A stretch of 64,000 bases of DNA from Lunatimonas salinarum (lineage in GTDB: Bacteria > Bacteroidota > Bacteroidia > Cytophagales > Cyclobacteriaceae), in the NCBI RefSeq assembly GCF_017811155.1, contig NZ_JACVCV010000015.1, positions 1 to 64,000 of the forward strand, given 5' to 3'. The notes beneath the pieces were generated by a model. That model saw only the letters and a program-made list of their open reading frames with translations. It did not search any database and was not told the origin of the DNA. Below, piece by piece: positions 10,320 through 19,847 of the stretch (the first letter of the stretch is position 1; the number at the start of each line of letters is the position of its first letter). Made by a program: the position numbers and the translations under genes.

Positions 10320-10997
10320 ATGTTGAATAAAAAAGAATTGAGAGATTTTGCCGTCAAACACCGAGGCGTTAACGGTATGGCATTTGACCAATATACCCAA
10401 CATGTGGAGAGCATGACCAGGGCAGTCATCGAGGAACGGCCTACCAATTTCCGGGAAATAGATGTTTTTTCCCGATTGATTATGGACCGAATCATTTTCC
10501 TTGGGACGGGAGTGGACGATCACATTGCCAACATCATCACGGCACAGCTGCTGTTTTTGGAATCCGTTGATTCCAAAAAAGACGTACTGCTCTATATCAA
10601 CAGCCCCGGAGGGTCCGTGTATGCAGGGCTTGGTATCTACGACACCATGCAATACATCAACCCGGAAGTGGGCACCATCTGTACTGGACTCGCTGCCTCT
10701 ATGGGCGCTGTACTGCTAGCCGGAGGAGCAGCCGGTAAGCGCGCGGCACTTCCGCATTCCCGCATCATGATCCATCAACCTTCAGGAGGCATGCAAGGCC
10801 AATCCAAAGACATGGAGATCACGGTAAAACAGATCTTGGAATTGCGAAAAGAACTCTATGAAATCCTAGCCCATCACAGCGGACAGTCCATAGAAACAAT
10901 CGAGCGGGACTCTGACCGGGATTATTGGATGAGAGCAGATCAAGCAAAAGAATACGGGTTGGTGGACGAAGTACTGACCAGAAAAAGTAAACAATAA
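10320..10997 (+). CDS. clpP: ATP-dependent Clp protease proteolytic subunit
   Basis: A 225-residue serine peptidase forming the tetradecameric chamber that degrades proteins fed in by ClpX or other Clp ATPases. The catalytic triad is visible: Ser127 in AASMGA, His152 in MIHQP and Asp201 in DRDYWM. Substrate-groove glycines lie in SPGGSV (95-100). The start is ATG 10320. An upstream in-frame start at 10254 would add 22 residues encoded by the tig terminator and is rejected. clpX begins 3 bp after the stop, so both are on one transcript. Confidence 0.96.
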   Translation: MLNKKELRDFAVKHRGVNGMAFDQYTQHVESMTRAVIEERPTNFREIDVFSRLIMDRIIFLGTGVDDHIANIITAQLLFLESVDSKKDVLLYINSPGGSVYAGLGIYDTMQYINPEVGTICTGLAASMGAVLLAGGAAGKRAALPHSRIMIHQPSGGMQGQSKDMEITVKQILELRKELYEILAHHSGQSIETIERDSDRDYWMRADQAKEYGLVDEVLTRKSKQ

Positions 10998-11000
10998 GTA

Positions 11001-12227
11001 ATGGCTCAAACAACGTGTTCCTTTTGTGGTAGGAACAAAAAAGATGTAGACCTAATGGTTTCGGGGATATCCGCCCATATCTGCAATTTTTGCATAGAGC
11101 AAGCCTATCAGATATTGGGTGAAGAAGACCGCACAAAAAAGCAAACCAAGAAGCCTAAATTTAAACTACGGAAACCCAAAGAGCTCAATGAGTACCTAGA
11201 CCAATATGTCATTGGTCAGCAGGAAGCTAAAAAGGTGCTGACGGTAGCCGTATATAACCACTACAAGCGTCTAAGCCAAAAGGATTTTGACGAAGATGAG
11301 ATCAAGATTGAAAAATCCAACATCATCATGGTGGGCGATACCGGAACCGGAAAAACCTACCTGGCAAAAACGTTGGCAAAAATCTTGGAAGTTCCCTTCT
11401 GTATCGCCGATGCGACGGTGCTTACGGAGGCAGGATACGTGGGAGAGGATGTGGAAAGCATTCTTACCAGACTGCTACAGGCAGCCGATTACAACGTGGA
11501 AGCCGCCGAACGGGGCATTGTCTACATCGATGAGCTGGATAAAATAGCCCGCAAGTCGGACAACCCCTCCATCACCCGGGATGTAAGTGGGGAAGGCGTG
11601 CAACAGGCCCTGCTGAAACTGCTGGAAGGAACGGTGGTTAATGTACCGCCGCAAGGAGGGAGAAAACACCCTGATCAAAAGATGATTGCTGTAAATACGG
11701 AAAATATCCTCTTCATCTGCGGGGGGGCATTTGACGGTATTACCCGCCACATCGCCAACCGTCTGAATACCCAGCCCATGGGGTTCAGCAAGAAGTCGGA
11801 GACCGAGTTTATCGACCGAAACAACCTGTTGCAGTACGTAACAGCTCAGGATCTGAAATCCTTTGGGTTGATACCCGAATTGATCGGCAGGCTACCGGTG
11901 CTTACCCACTTGGATCCGCTGGATCGGGCTACCCTCAAAAAGATCCTGACTGAACCAAAGAATGCGCTGACTAAGCAGTACATCAAGTTGATGGAAATGG
12001 AAAATGTAAGCCTGTCCTTCGATGAGTCCGGTATAGATTTTATCGTAGACAAAGCGGTGGAATTTAACCTGGGAGCCAGAGGCCTGAGGTCCATTTGCGA
12101 GGCCATCATTACCGATGCCATGTACGAGCTTCCGTCAGACGAGACCGTAAAGGAACTCACCATCGACGAAGCTTACGCAAAGTCGCAGTTCGAAAAATCC
12201 AAGTTCAAAAAACTACAGGTGGCTTAG
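11001..12227 (+). CDS. clpX: Clp protease ATP-binding subunit ClpX
   Basis: A 408-residue AAA+ unfoldase. The N-terminal zinc-binding domain has Cys6, Cys9, Cys28 and Cys31. Walker A is GDTGTGKT (112-119), with Asp where many ClpX have Pro. Walker B is in VYIDELDK near 180. The loop that docks on ClpP (IGF in E. coli) reads MGF in the matching position, just before [13 protein letters not shown]. It is co-transcribed with clpP. The stop lies 4 bp from the stop of convergent lpxB, and the transcript ends at a hairpin inside lpxB. Confidence 0.96.
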   Translation: MAQTTCSFCGRNKKDVDLMVSGISAHICNFCIEQAYQILGEEDRTKKQTKKPKFKLRKPKELNEYLDQYVIGQQEAKKVLTVAVYNHYKRLSQKDFDEDEIKIEKSNIIMVGDTGTGKTYLAKTLAKILEVPFCIADATVLTEAGYVGEDVESILTRLLQAADYNVEAAERGIVYIDELDKIARKSDNPSITRDVSGEGVQQALLKLLEGTVVNVPPQGGRKHPDQKMIAVNTENILFICGGAFDGITRHIANRLNTQPMGFSKKSETEFIDRNNLLQYVTAQDLKSFGLIPELIGRLPVLTHLDPLDRATLKKILTEPKNALTKQYIKLMEMENVSLSFDESGIDFIVDKAVEFNLGARGLRSICEAIITDAMYELPSDETVKELTIDEAYAKSQFEKSKFKKLQVA

Positions 12228-12231
12228 GCGC

Positions 12232-13335
12232 CTACAGTACATTAGCGTATATCAGCCTCGCAGTTTCCTGCGAGGCTTTTTTTGTGCCCAGTTTTTCCTG
12301 GATCAACACATACCCTTCCAATATGCGCTCCCTTCCCGCTCCTTCCTCCATAAGCATTTTCAGTTCGTTGCCCAGATGCTGCATAGTGTACTCATGCTGG
12401 ATCAGCTCTCTTACAACTTCTTTGTCGGCAATCAGGTTTACGAGGGAAATAAAGGGAACCTTCACCAAGTTTTTTGCTATGGCATAGGTGAATGTGCTGG
12501 TCCGGTAAACGACCACCTGCGGCACGTTGAACAGTGCAGTCTCCAGCGTAGCCGTGCCAGACGTAACCACGGCGCCATGAGCGACAGAGAGCAGGTCATA
12601 GGTTCGATCAAAAACAACGTTAACACCCGCCTTCCTAGCCTCTGCGTACACCTCCTCTGGGAGATTACGCACACCAGCTATTACAAAATCCCACTGCTGT
12701 TGTTCTCGCACCAGCCCGATCATGGTGTCTAGCATGGCCATCACCTCTTGCCTTCTACTTCCGGGAAGAAGCGCTACTATGGGCTTCTTCCCCAAATTAT
12801 ACGTTGCCAAAAATTCCCTGTCAGGAACAAATTTGTCCAATTCATCCCTAAGCGGATTGCCAACATAGGGAACCTCCATCCCAAATCTCTTGAAAAAGGC
12901 AGGTTCAAAAGGCAGTATGGCGTAGAGTCGATGACAATACTTTTTCAACGTAAGTGCACGCTTTTGATTCCAAGCCCAGACCTTTGGGGCGATGTAATAG
13001 TGTACCGGAATATCTCTGGACTTTGCAAATTTGGCTATGCGCATGTTAAACCCGGCAAAATCGACCAAGATAATGGCATCTGGCCTAAAAGTCTCGATAT
13101 CCACCTTGATCCGTTTCAGGTACTTGAACACCTTGCGAAACCCCATTAATACCTCCAAAAAGCCCATAAGGGATACCGCTTCATAATGTGCCGCAACCTG
13201 AAGGCCCTGAGCGATCATATAGTCTCCACCCATACCCCGAAACTGGGCATTTGCATCCAAGCGTTGGATTTCAGCCATCAGATTGGCTGCGTGCAGGTCA
13301 CCGGACCGTTCGCCGGCGATAAGGTAATATTTCAA
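12232..13335 (-). CDS. lpxB: Lipid-A-disaccharide synthase
   Basis: A 367-residue GT19 glycosyltransferase that joins UDP-2,3-diacylglucosamine to lipid X to form the lipid A disaccharide at the inner membrane. Family features are the N-terminal GERSGDLHAANLM, then VDFAGFNMRIA, then HYYIAPKVWAWNQKR near 120, LPGSRRQEV near 195 and VTSGTATLETALF near 260. The start is a TTG at 13335, which gives the expected MKYYLIAGERSGD. Its 3' coding end contains the clpX terminator. The PTPS-like gene lies 23 bp upstream and is probably co-transcribed. Confidence 0.95.
   Translation of the reverse strand: MKYYLIAGERSGDLHAANLMAEIQRLDANAQFRGMGGDYMIAQGLQVAAHYEAVSLMGFLEVLMGFRKVFKYLKRIKVDIETFRPDAIILVDFAGFNMRIAKFAKSRDIPVHYYIAPKVWAWNQKRALTLKKYCHRLYAILPFEPAFFKRFGMEVPYVGNPLRDELDKFVPDREFLATYNLGKKPIVALLPGSRRQEVMAMLDTMIGLVREQQQWDFVIAGVRNLPEEVYAEARKAGVNVVFDRTYDLLSVAHGAVVTSGTATLETALFNVPQVVVYRTSTFTYAIAKNLVKVPFISLVNLIADKEVVRELIQHEYTMQHLGNELKMLMEEGAGRERILEGYVLIQEKLGTKKASQETARLIYANVL
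12255..12283 (+). terminator. Intrinsic terminator of clpX, inside the lpxB 3' end
   Basis: A perfect 9-bp stem GCCTCGCAG / CTGCGAGGC with a TTTC loop and seven T. It acts on the plus strand only and lies within the last codons of lpxB on the other strand. Confidence 0.8.
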
Positions 13336-13358
13336 GGCTTACCGGATTAGGATAAAAA

Positions 13359-13778
13359 TCATTCTCCAAAATACTCCACAAAATTCCGAGGGGTTTCGTA
13401 AAGCGTCATCTTGTAAAGTCCTCCCTCCTTCACCAACGTGTCCACCTTAGGCTGTAGAATCTTCCAAAACTCAATCACCAGGTTCTCACAACTGGCCATC
13501 TTACCTTCCATGAAGGGGACATCCAGGTTAAGGTTTTTATGATCTACCTTGGCAATGATTTCTTGTCGAATCAACGTACTGAGTTTCTTGAGATCCACTA
13601 CAAAACCCGTCTCCGGATCGGGCTTCCCTTTGACGGTCACGATCAGCTCAAAATTATGGCCGTGCCAGTTCGCATTGGCACAGGGTCCGAACACTTCTGT
13701 ATTCTTTTCCTCCGACCAATTCGGGTTCCATAACTTATGGGCGGCGTTAAAATGCTCTTTCCTACACACGTGTATCAT
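13359..13778 (-). CDS. 6-pyruvoyltetrahydropterin synthase / QueD family protein
   Basis: A 139-residue COG0720 enzyme. Zinc ligands are His14 (NAAHKL) and His39/His41 (HGH). The active-site Cys33 is followed by five residues before HGH, the spacing of mammalian 6-pyruvoyltetrahydropterin synthase; E. coli QueD has three. The DHKNLNLDVPF segment near 80-90 also resembles the mammalian enzyme. The product could be 6-carboxytetrahydropterin (queuosine pathway; queE is at 25150) or 6-pyruvoyltetrahydropterin. I leave the symbol open. It is probably first in a unit with lpxB, from a -7 box at 13800-13807. Confidence 0.88.
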   Translation of the reverse strand: MIHVCRKEHFNAAHKLWNPNWSEEKNTEVFGPCANANWHGHNFELIVTVKGKPDPETGFVVDLKKLSTLIRQEIIAKVDHKNLNLDVPFMEGKMASCENLVIEFWKILQPKVDTLVKEGGLYKMTLYETPRNFVEYFGE

Positions 13779-13799
13779 GGCTGCTTACTATTCGAGGTC

Positions 13800-13807
13800 C
13801 AAAGTTA
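13800..13807 (-). promoter_or_regulatory. -7 box TAACTTTG for PTPS/QueD-lpxB
   Basis: An exact TAnnTTTG match on the minus strand, 21 bp upstream of the ATG at 13778. No good -33 is present. The remaining spacer, 13808-14056, shows nothing further that I can identify. Confidence 0.5.
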
Positions 13808-14056
13808 GGAAAAAAGAAAGAGAATAGACACCTGCTAGCGTTTTGCCTGGACATAATACGCTGAACGGGTTTTTCTTCCAGAAAACAACAACCTGACGTA
13901 TCTAGGAACACTGCAATCTTGAAAGCTCAAGGTAATGTTACCCAGATAATGGCAGAACCACCACAATAAACAGTGATTTTATAGAAAGTATTTAGACGGA
14001 TCAGCTCCGACATGCTTAATCATATTGCCTACCCAACTCCAAAAAAGAGATCAGCT

Positions 14057-17000
14057 CTACTGTTTTACCAGCTTATACTGCACGACCTCCGAGCCAGCCC
14101 GAATAATCATCAAATAAAGCCCTTTCACCTCCGGCATTTCCATCTCGTGGGTAACCTGCTGCTGGTTTTTCATCAGTTCAAAGCTGCTGACCAAGACACC
14201 GGAACTGGAGTATAGTCCATAGTGAATCATCCCTCTATACCCATTATTGACCGTAACAGTGATTTCCTCGTCGAAAGGATTTGGCCCGATCGAATACCCC
14301 CTCCGCGCCAATTCCGGTTCGGGAGCCGGCTCTATGCTGGAAATGACCACAGCCGCAGATAGTCGGTTGCACTGATCATCAATCACAGCTACTTGAAACG
14401 ACCCTCCTTCTTCTGCCATTAGGGAACGGGAAGTCTCTCCAGGTAGCATCACTCCGTTTCGGTACCACTGATAACGGGAAGCCGGTACCAAGGAAGTAAG
14501 TTGTGAGCCATTGACCACAATTTCGGGACGCCTCAAGCTGTTGGGAGTGACTGTTATATTCTGCTGAAACGTACGCTGTCCTCCTGGACCCCTGACCAAT
14601 AACGTGACCGTGTAGTTCCTGGCATTATTGAACATAAAGGTGGGATTCTCCGCAGTGGAACTACCGAGGTTGCCGAAATTCCAACTATATGAGGTAACTG
14701 TTCCCTCCGTGAGATTGACAAATTCTGTTAGACCACCTACACAGGAAAACCGAACCTCAAAATTCGGGAACAACACGTTGTCACAAGAGATGTTCAGCCA
14801 ATTTGCACTGTTACTGATACTAGCTCCCGGACCCAAGTTGATGATGGCATCTCCTGCCAAATCCACGTTAGTGATACTAATCTGTCGAAAGCAATACTTG
14901 CGATAAACTGGATGGGTGATCGTGGCACGTCCCGAAGAGCGTATGCGGGTCGTGCCCGAGCCTACTTCGTCGTGCTGAATACTCGAAGCCACACGTAACG
15001 TAGATCCGTCAGCAAGTGACAACTCCACTCCGCGTAGCAGGGCCCAAGTATTTACTTCTACCAATTCTTGGCTGATATTTACGATTCCACTGTTTTGGCG
15101 AAGATCGCCAACGCTACCGATGGATTGTAGGTCAATACTTCCTCCATCGGCTGTAAACCCGGAAATGGGGGACCTAGTATCATCATTGAAACTCCCATTG
15201 GATCCCGTAAAACGATACGTAAACTGACCGGAAATCGCGGCGTCTGCCGCTATGTCCACTGATCCAGAAAAAACCAATTGCTCCAAACGCCCTTGGATGC
15301 TCGCATTCGGGCCAACTGTAAAATCCCCTACCGAAACGCTCGAAAGGTCAAAATTGACCTCTGCATCCGAGAGTACCAAATCGCGCAACGACGGGGCTGT
15401 CAAAACCCGCCATCTTCCATTTCGAATCCGTACGCCTACCTGATTTAGGGAAACCTGCCCAAAATCCAACACGTTTTCACTCGTACCTGTATTATCAAAA
15501 ACCAGCGACCCGTTACTGACCCTCGTTTGGGCATTGCTTGACCTAAACCCGCTTTCCAAGATAAGCTCATTCCCCCCTAGATCAAGATCCAAGGGGCTAT
15601 TTCCAAATACATTTAGGCTAAACACACGGGTGTTGGAAGTTAACGCAATCCGATTTCCGGGTACAGGCTGGTCAATGACCACGCGGGTACCCTCTCCTGG
15701 AATCAATCCAGCAGCAGGTCCATTACTGCTCAATGACCAGTTAGTTGGATTATTCCATCCGGCATTTTGTCCGATCCAATACAGTGTATTCACCTGCCCA
15801 TCAATCACCCCTGCCGAGAGCACCAAGCTAAATGGCTGACGTCCGTTTTGAAGTGCTCCTTTGTGGCTGACACGAACGGTGTACCGTTGTGATACCGGCG
15901 TCCGAATTTCGATTTTCTCCACATTGTCCCGTGCATTGTCGGTATTTCGGGAAGCTACGGCACTGATGCCATTATTTGGGTTTAATGACCATGGAAAGAA
16001 CACCGTCCCATCCTCACCAATGATCCTTATATCCAGGTCATTGACTAATACCGGGATGCGGGGATTAACGGAAGGCGCCGGGGAGTTTCCCGGTGGATCG
16101 GTCCAGGCGATGGTTGCGACGACGGGCTCAACTCCGTCTGAGATAAAATCAAACTCATAGGTTTGACTGTTTTCCAAGGTCAGTTCCCGAATGGCTCTGG
16201 AAGAACCGTTCTCATCGATAATCATTCTGGCAGATGCTTCGGCATCCAACAATCCCCAACCAAACATGTAATCGGGTCCGTCGTTCATCCCTGCCTCCTT
16301 GGCTGTATGGATAGCTAATGCCTTGACTGTAGCAGAACGCATATACCTACCGGCATTACGGTTTCTATACAGTTCCTGCAATAGCAAAAGTGCCCCTGAC
16401 ACATTGGGAGCAGCCATGGATGTGCCGCTAAGAGAGGCATAACCGTCTCCTGCTCCGTCGTTTATGATCGAAGAGCTGAACACATTCACACCCATGGAAA
16501 CCAAATCAGGTTTTATCCGTCCGTCATCCACAGGGCCCCAACTTGAAAAAGAGCTCATGACTACAGATTCCGGCCCGGTGTAATTGGTAACCGAGTTGAC
16601 CGCTCCCACCACGATGTTATTTTTAGCAACTCCTTCCGGACCAATGGAATCTTCCGGGCCATCCGCATCCCGACTTCCATCACCCACATCATTGCGATCA
16701 TTGCCTGCAGCCCACACCACGGTATAGTATGGCTTTGCAAAGGCTACCTCGTCAATCTGTCGGGTGCGGTTACCGTAAAATCCAAAGCGATAGTCCTCCC
16801 TAGGACTTACGCCTTCATTACCTGACCATGCCCAGTTGCCATTATTATCCCTAAACCAGCCAACCAGTATTCCATACGAATGATTGGATACCAAATGCCC
16901 GGTGGGTAACAGGTCGGGATCGTAGCCATTTTGAAGCATTTTGGAGATATCGGCATCCCAATTGAAAGCCCATCCCGTAGCTTCGTTGGCCATGCCCCTT

Positions 17001-17518
17001 GCATTTGGGTTATTTCCGCGTGCCAAGATGGTGCCCGTAACATGGGTGGCATGGTTGCTAATTGTTTCGGTAGACCCGTCAATCTGCGTTACCCTATTGC
17101 CAAATTCGTTATGGTTGGCCCGAGGGCGGGTCTGATCGTAAATTCCGATCACCATTCCCTGCCCTGCCAGTCCAAGATTCAAACTGCCACCGGCCTGCAA
17201 TCCGCGCACCCCATTAGTAATCGCAGCGGCTACGTTATGGGTGGTAAAGTAGACCGGGTGCGCATCATCATCCAAGTATTGAAACCTAGCCTGCCTATCC
17301 GAGTCTAGGTCTATTACCATAGGGATTCCTAGCCGCGTCGTAATTTCCAGCTTCTCTTGGGGAGTTAAGGAATAGCGGGCCACCCGCTGCCGCAACCCAT
17401 CCAACACCTCACGCCGGACTTCAAGCATCTCAGCGCGCTGTGCGTTGATATCCTGTGCACTCACTTGGAGAGCCAGTCCGATTAAGAATATGCAAATGAT
17501 TCCTATTCTCATAGCCAT
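14057..17518 (-). CDS. Secreted subtilisin-like (S8) protease with PKD and type-A T9SS sorting domain
   Basis: A 1153-residue exported serine protease. The signal peptide ends near residue 21. The S8 catalytic residues are Asp128 (GIYDQT), His156 (NHATHVTGT) and Ser367 (GTSMAAPNVSG), with oxyanion Asn273 (AAGND). A beta-rich region (about 450-580) follows, then a repetitive region of short beta repeats (about 600-880). A PKD-like domain (YSWNFGNLGSSTAENPTF) lies near 950. The C-terminus is a type-A T9SS sorting domain (YSIGPNPFDEEITV ... GLYLMIIRAGS ... YKLVKQ). It is last in an apparent operon susC-susD-lipoprotein-protease, 65 bp after the lipoprotein gene. That suggests it makes peptides imported by the SusCD pair. 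The substrate is unknown. Confidence 0.9.
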   Translation of the reverse strand: MAMRIGIICIFLIGLALQVSAQDINAQRAEMLEVRREVLDGLRQRVARYSLTPQEKLEITTRLGIPMVIDLDSDRQARFQYLDDDAHPVYFTTHNVAAAITNGVRGLQAGGSLNLGLAGQGMVIGIYDQTRPRANHNEFGNRVTQIDGSTETISNHATHVTGTILARGNNPNARGMANEATGWAFNWDADISKMLQNGYDPDLLPTGHLVSNHSYGILVGWFRDNNGNWAWSGNEGVSPREDYRFGFYGNRTRQIDEVAFAKPYYTVVWAAGNDRNDVGDGSRDADGPEDSIGPEGVAKNNIVVGAVNSVTNYTGPESVVMSSFSSWGPVDDGRIKPDLVSMGVNVFSSSIINDGAGDGYASLSGTSMAAPNVSGALLLLQELYRNRNAGRYMRSATVKALAIHTAKEAGMNDGPDYMFGWGLLDAEASARMIIDENGSSRAIRELTLENSQTYEFDFISDGVEPVVATIAWTDPPGNSPAPSVNPRIPVLVNDLDIRIIGEDGTVFFPWSLNPNNGISAVASRNTDNARDNVEKIEIRTPVSQRYTVRVSHKGALQNGRQPFSLVLSAGVIDGQVNTLYWIGQNAGWNNPTNWSLSSNGPAAGLIPGEGTRVVIDQPVPGNRIALTSNTRVFSLNVFGNSPLDLDLGGNELILESGFRSSNAQTRVSNGSLVFDNTGTSENVLDFGQVSLNQVGVRIRNGRWRVLTAPSLRDLVLSDAEVNFDLSSVSVGDFTVGPNASIQGRLEQLVFSGSVDIAADAAISGQFTYRFTGSNGSFNDDTRSPISGFTADGGSIDLQSIGSVGDLRQNSGIVNISQELVEVNTWALLRGVELSLADGSTLRVASSIQHDEVGSGTTRIRSSGRATITHPVYRKYCFRQISITNVDLAGDAIINLGPGASISNSANWLNISCDNVLFPNFEVRFSCVGGLTEFVNLTEGTVTSYSWNFGNLGSSTAENPTFMFNNARNYTVTLLVRGPGGQRTFQQNITVTPNSLRRPEIVVNGSQLTSLVPASRYQWYRNGVMLPGETSRSLMAEEGGSFQVAVIDDQCNRLSAAVVISSIEPAPEPELARRGYSIGPNPFDEEITVTVNNGYRGMIHYGLYSSSGVLVSSFELMKNQQQVTHEMEMPEVKGLYLMIIRAGSEVVQYKLVKQ

Positions 17519-17583
17519 TTTATATCATGGAGTCACCTTCCTTGTGGAAGCGACATTATTTACCTTATGCCCTCAGAAAGCCC

Positions 17584-18387
17584 TTAGGGTATTCTGGTCA
17601 GCGTTGTCACCCCACTTTCTTCGGCTTCGTTGCTCCAGCTAATCCGAAGCGTTCCGTCTGCGTTAACCCTGCCGGTACCATTGAACGCTCCGCCACCGAA
17701 AACCACATCGGGTTGGTCAGTAATGGTAATCTCTCCACAGAGTTCAGTGAATATAGCCGGGTTATCGCTGCCACCAAACACCTGCGAATACACTCCACCG
17801 GTAATATCGGAGATGCGATAGGTGAAGGGTTCGATCTCAGTAATCGTCACCTCGTAATTGGTGGTTCCACCAGGTCCTATGGTCACCGTGCTGTAGGTTC
17901 CTGCCAAATCGGAAGGACAGGACAACCGGATTTCAACCGTTACTTTGTTATAGTTGGCGCTGATCTTTGTGTTTCCTGCATCCAAGATGGCAAGCACCAA
18001 GTTTGGTTCCTCCTCAGAACCCAAATTGCCTGTCAGAATTTCTATAGGGACATCCACAAAACTGGTATTTGGGGCTATGGTTACCTCGCTGACAAGCAAC
18101 CGAAAATGCACATTCCTGACGGCAGTGGAACTCGGATCTACTCCAATGGTAACTTCGATTGGCTCATTGATATGGGCACCCACCAGATTTACCCGTACGG
18201 TGGTTTGATCCACCTGATTAGCAGAGTTTTGTGTTACTACCCGACGCACCGCACCATTTGGTCTGGAAGCTTCTTCAAACTCTACTTCCAAGCCAGTCCA
18301 TACGATGTTAAACCCAGAATCCTCCATACAGGAGACACCGACCAACCCAATCAGAGCCAACAGTATCGTTACATAAAAATTTTTCAT
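17584..18387 (-). CDS. Putative surface lipoprotein of the SusCD operon
   Basis: A 267-residue lipoprotein. The signal peptide ends in the lipobox VGVSC with Cys20, taking the start as the ATG at 18387. Upstream Met codons at 18399 and 18402 overlap the susD stop region. The first half resembles the bacterial Ig-like/DUF4843-type folds found with SusD (NEPIEVTIGVDPSSTAV, SFVDVPIEIL). The second half, from about residue 160 (CPSDLAGTYSTVTIG), is a beta-rich module found in many Bacteroidota lipoproteins of SusCD loci. It probably helps capture substrate at the cell surface. The exact family is uncertain. Confidence 0.75.
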   Translation of the reverse strand: MKNFYVTILLALIGLVGVSCMEDSGFNIVWTGLEVEFEEASRPNGAVRRVVTQNSANQVDQTTVRVNLVGAHINEPIEVTIGVDPSSTAVRNVHFRLLVSEVTIAPNTSFVDVPIEILTGNLGSEEEPNLVLAILDAGNTKISANYNKVTVEIRLSCPSDLAGTYSTVTIGPGGTTNYEVTITEIEPFTYRISDITGGVYSQVFGGSDNPAIFTELCGEITITDQPDVVFGGGAFNGTGRVNADGTLRISWSNEAEESGVTTLTRIP

Positions 18388-18401
18388 TGCCAGTACCATC
18401 A

Positions 18402-19841
18402 TTAATAACCTGGATTTTGGACCAAACGGTCGTTTAACTGAATCTGCTCCAATGGAATGTTTGAAAGGATACGATAATCTGTATAGGGAACTTCTTCAAA
18501 ATTACCGTGTTTGGTAATGTTCAAACCATTCCGCTTTAGGTCAAAAAAGCGGTGCCCTTCCAAGGCAAACTCTAATCGCCTTTCCAGCAGGATGCGATTA
18601 CGCAGCGCCACTCCGGAAAGCAGATTATCTACCGGACCCAAGCCCCGCTTTGATCTAAGCGCATTGATATCTGCCCTTGCCCCCGCTGGATTGGTTTGGT
18701 ACCTAGCTTCGGCGCGGATCAGGTATAACTCTGCGGCCCGAAGAACCGGGATATTTTCCAAAAAGTCACCCTTGTAACCGGTCCATTTTCTGCTGGCATA
18801 GACAGGGCCTTCGATCCCGTCTCTTGTCGTTTCAGCCCAGCAGTTTCTCCGCACATCCTCCGGTTCGTAGGCTTCCATCAATTCATTGGATGCTGCAATG
18901 ATAAATTGGGCATTGGGATCGGTGTTGGACACCAGGGAATTGAGGGAGTTATTTACCCCATCTACACTGCTCCAATCCACCACCCGCAGCTCCAGTTCAA
19001 AAATAGATTCCGGGTGGGGCGCACGGGAGAACCCTTGCACATACTGACCTGCTTCGGCTAGACCGTCTCCATTGGTCCGAAGGCCCAGCGCATTCATGAC
19101 GGAAGTGGCTGCTGCTTCCGCGTCCTCCATTCTACCCCAATACAAATAAAGCCTGGCCAACAGGGTCAGGGCCGCACCCGCGTTGGCGAAATAGGCCCCC
19201 TCCGAGCCTACTGGCACGAGCGGCAGCAAGGAAATGGCCTCAAGGAGATCTGACTCAATCTGCTCATACACCTCCGTGACAGTGGCTCGTTCCCTGAAAT
19301 CCGCATCTGAAGCTGCTACCGTGGGGGTTGTTCGCAAAATTGGACCTAAATTAAACCCGTCCACCTCTCTGCCGGGTTCGTAGCCATACACCCGGCACAG
19401 ATCGAAATAAAACAGTGCCCGCATAAAATAGGCGTCTCCTTTTATAAAATCCTTTTCCTCCTGATCTCCCCTCACGTTCTCATCGTCTATCCCTGCTAAG
19501 ATGATATTGGCATCATTGATACCACCGTATATAATGCCGTTCCAAAGACCAATATGGTCTCTATCGCCATTGGCTTCCTCTCCCTGATACCTTCCCGTAT
19601 TGGCTACCAGTCTCAGGTTATCGGCCAAAATCTCCGGGGCAATCATCATTTGCTGCCCATAATAGGTAAATGTATTTGCCAAACTATACATGGAATTAGC
19701 CACCGCCTGATACCCGGCTACATCGCTTAGGGCTACTTCCGGGGTAAGGCTTTGCCTTGGTGTAGTCTCCAAATCTGTACAGGCAATCATCGACACCGTA
19801 CAGATCACCGAAAATACTATTGATCTCGCATTCATAATCAT
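18402..19841 (-). CDS. SusD/RagB family outer-membrane lipoprotein
   Basis: A 479-residue SusD-family lipoprotein forming the lid of a SusC transporter. The lipobox is SMIAC with Cys21. TPR-like helices carry the family features: AYFMRALFYFDLCRVYGYEPG near 140-160, LTLLARLYLYWGRMEDAEAAA near 225-245, then RAAELYLIRAEARYQTNPAGARADINALRSKRGL and a C-terminal RRLEFALEGHRFFDLKR. The gene starts 6 bp after the susC stop. Members bind glycans or, as in RagB, peptides. The protease downstream favours peptides here. Confidence 0.95.
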   Translation of the reverse strand: MIMNARSIVFSVICTVSMIACTDLETTPRQSLTPEVALSDVAGYQAVANSMYSLANTFTYYGQQMMIAPEILADNLRLVANTGRYQGEEANGDRDHIGLWNGIIYGGINDANIILAGIDDENVRGDQEEKDFIKGDAYFMRALFYFDLCRVYGYEPGREVDGFNLGPILRTTPTVAASDADFRERATVTEVYEQIESDLLEAISLLPLVPVGSEGAYFANAGAALTLLARLYLYWGRMEDAEAAATSVMNALGLRTNGDGLAEAGQYVQGFSRAPHPESIFELELRVVDWSSVDGVNNSLNSLVSNTDPNAQFIIAASNELMEAYEPEDVRRNCWAETTRDGIEGPVYASRKWTGYKGDFLENIPVLRAAELYLIRAEARYQTNPAGARADINALRSKRGLGPVDNLLSGVALRNRILLERRLEFALEGHRFFDLKRNGLNITKHGNFEEVPYTDYRILSNIPLEQIQLNDRLVQNPGY

Positions 19842-19847
19842 ACCGAA

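Noticed and set aside
14040-14062. AGAG-CTGAT-CTCT plus T6 after the subtilisin gene
   Set aside because: A stem of only 4 bp overlapping the stop region is too weak to support.
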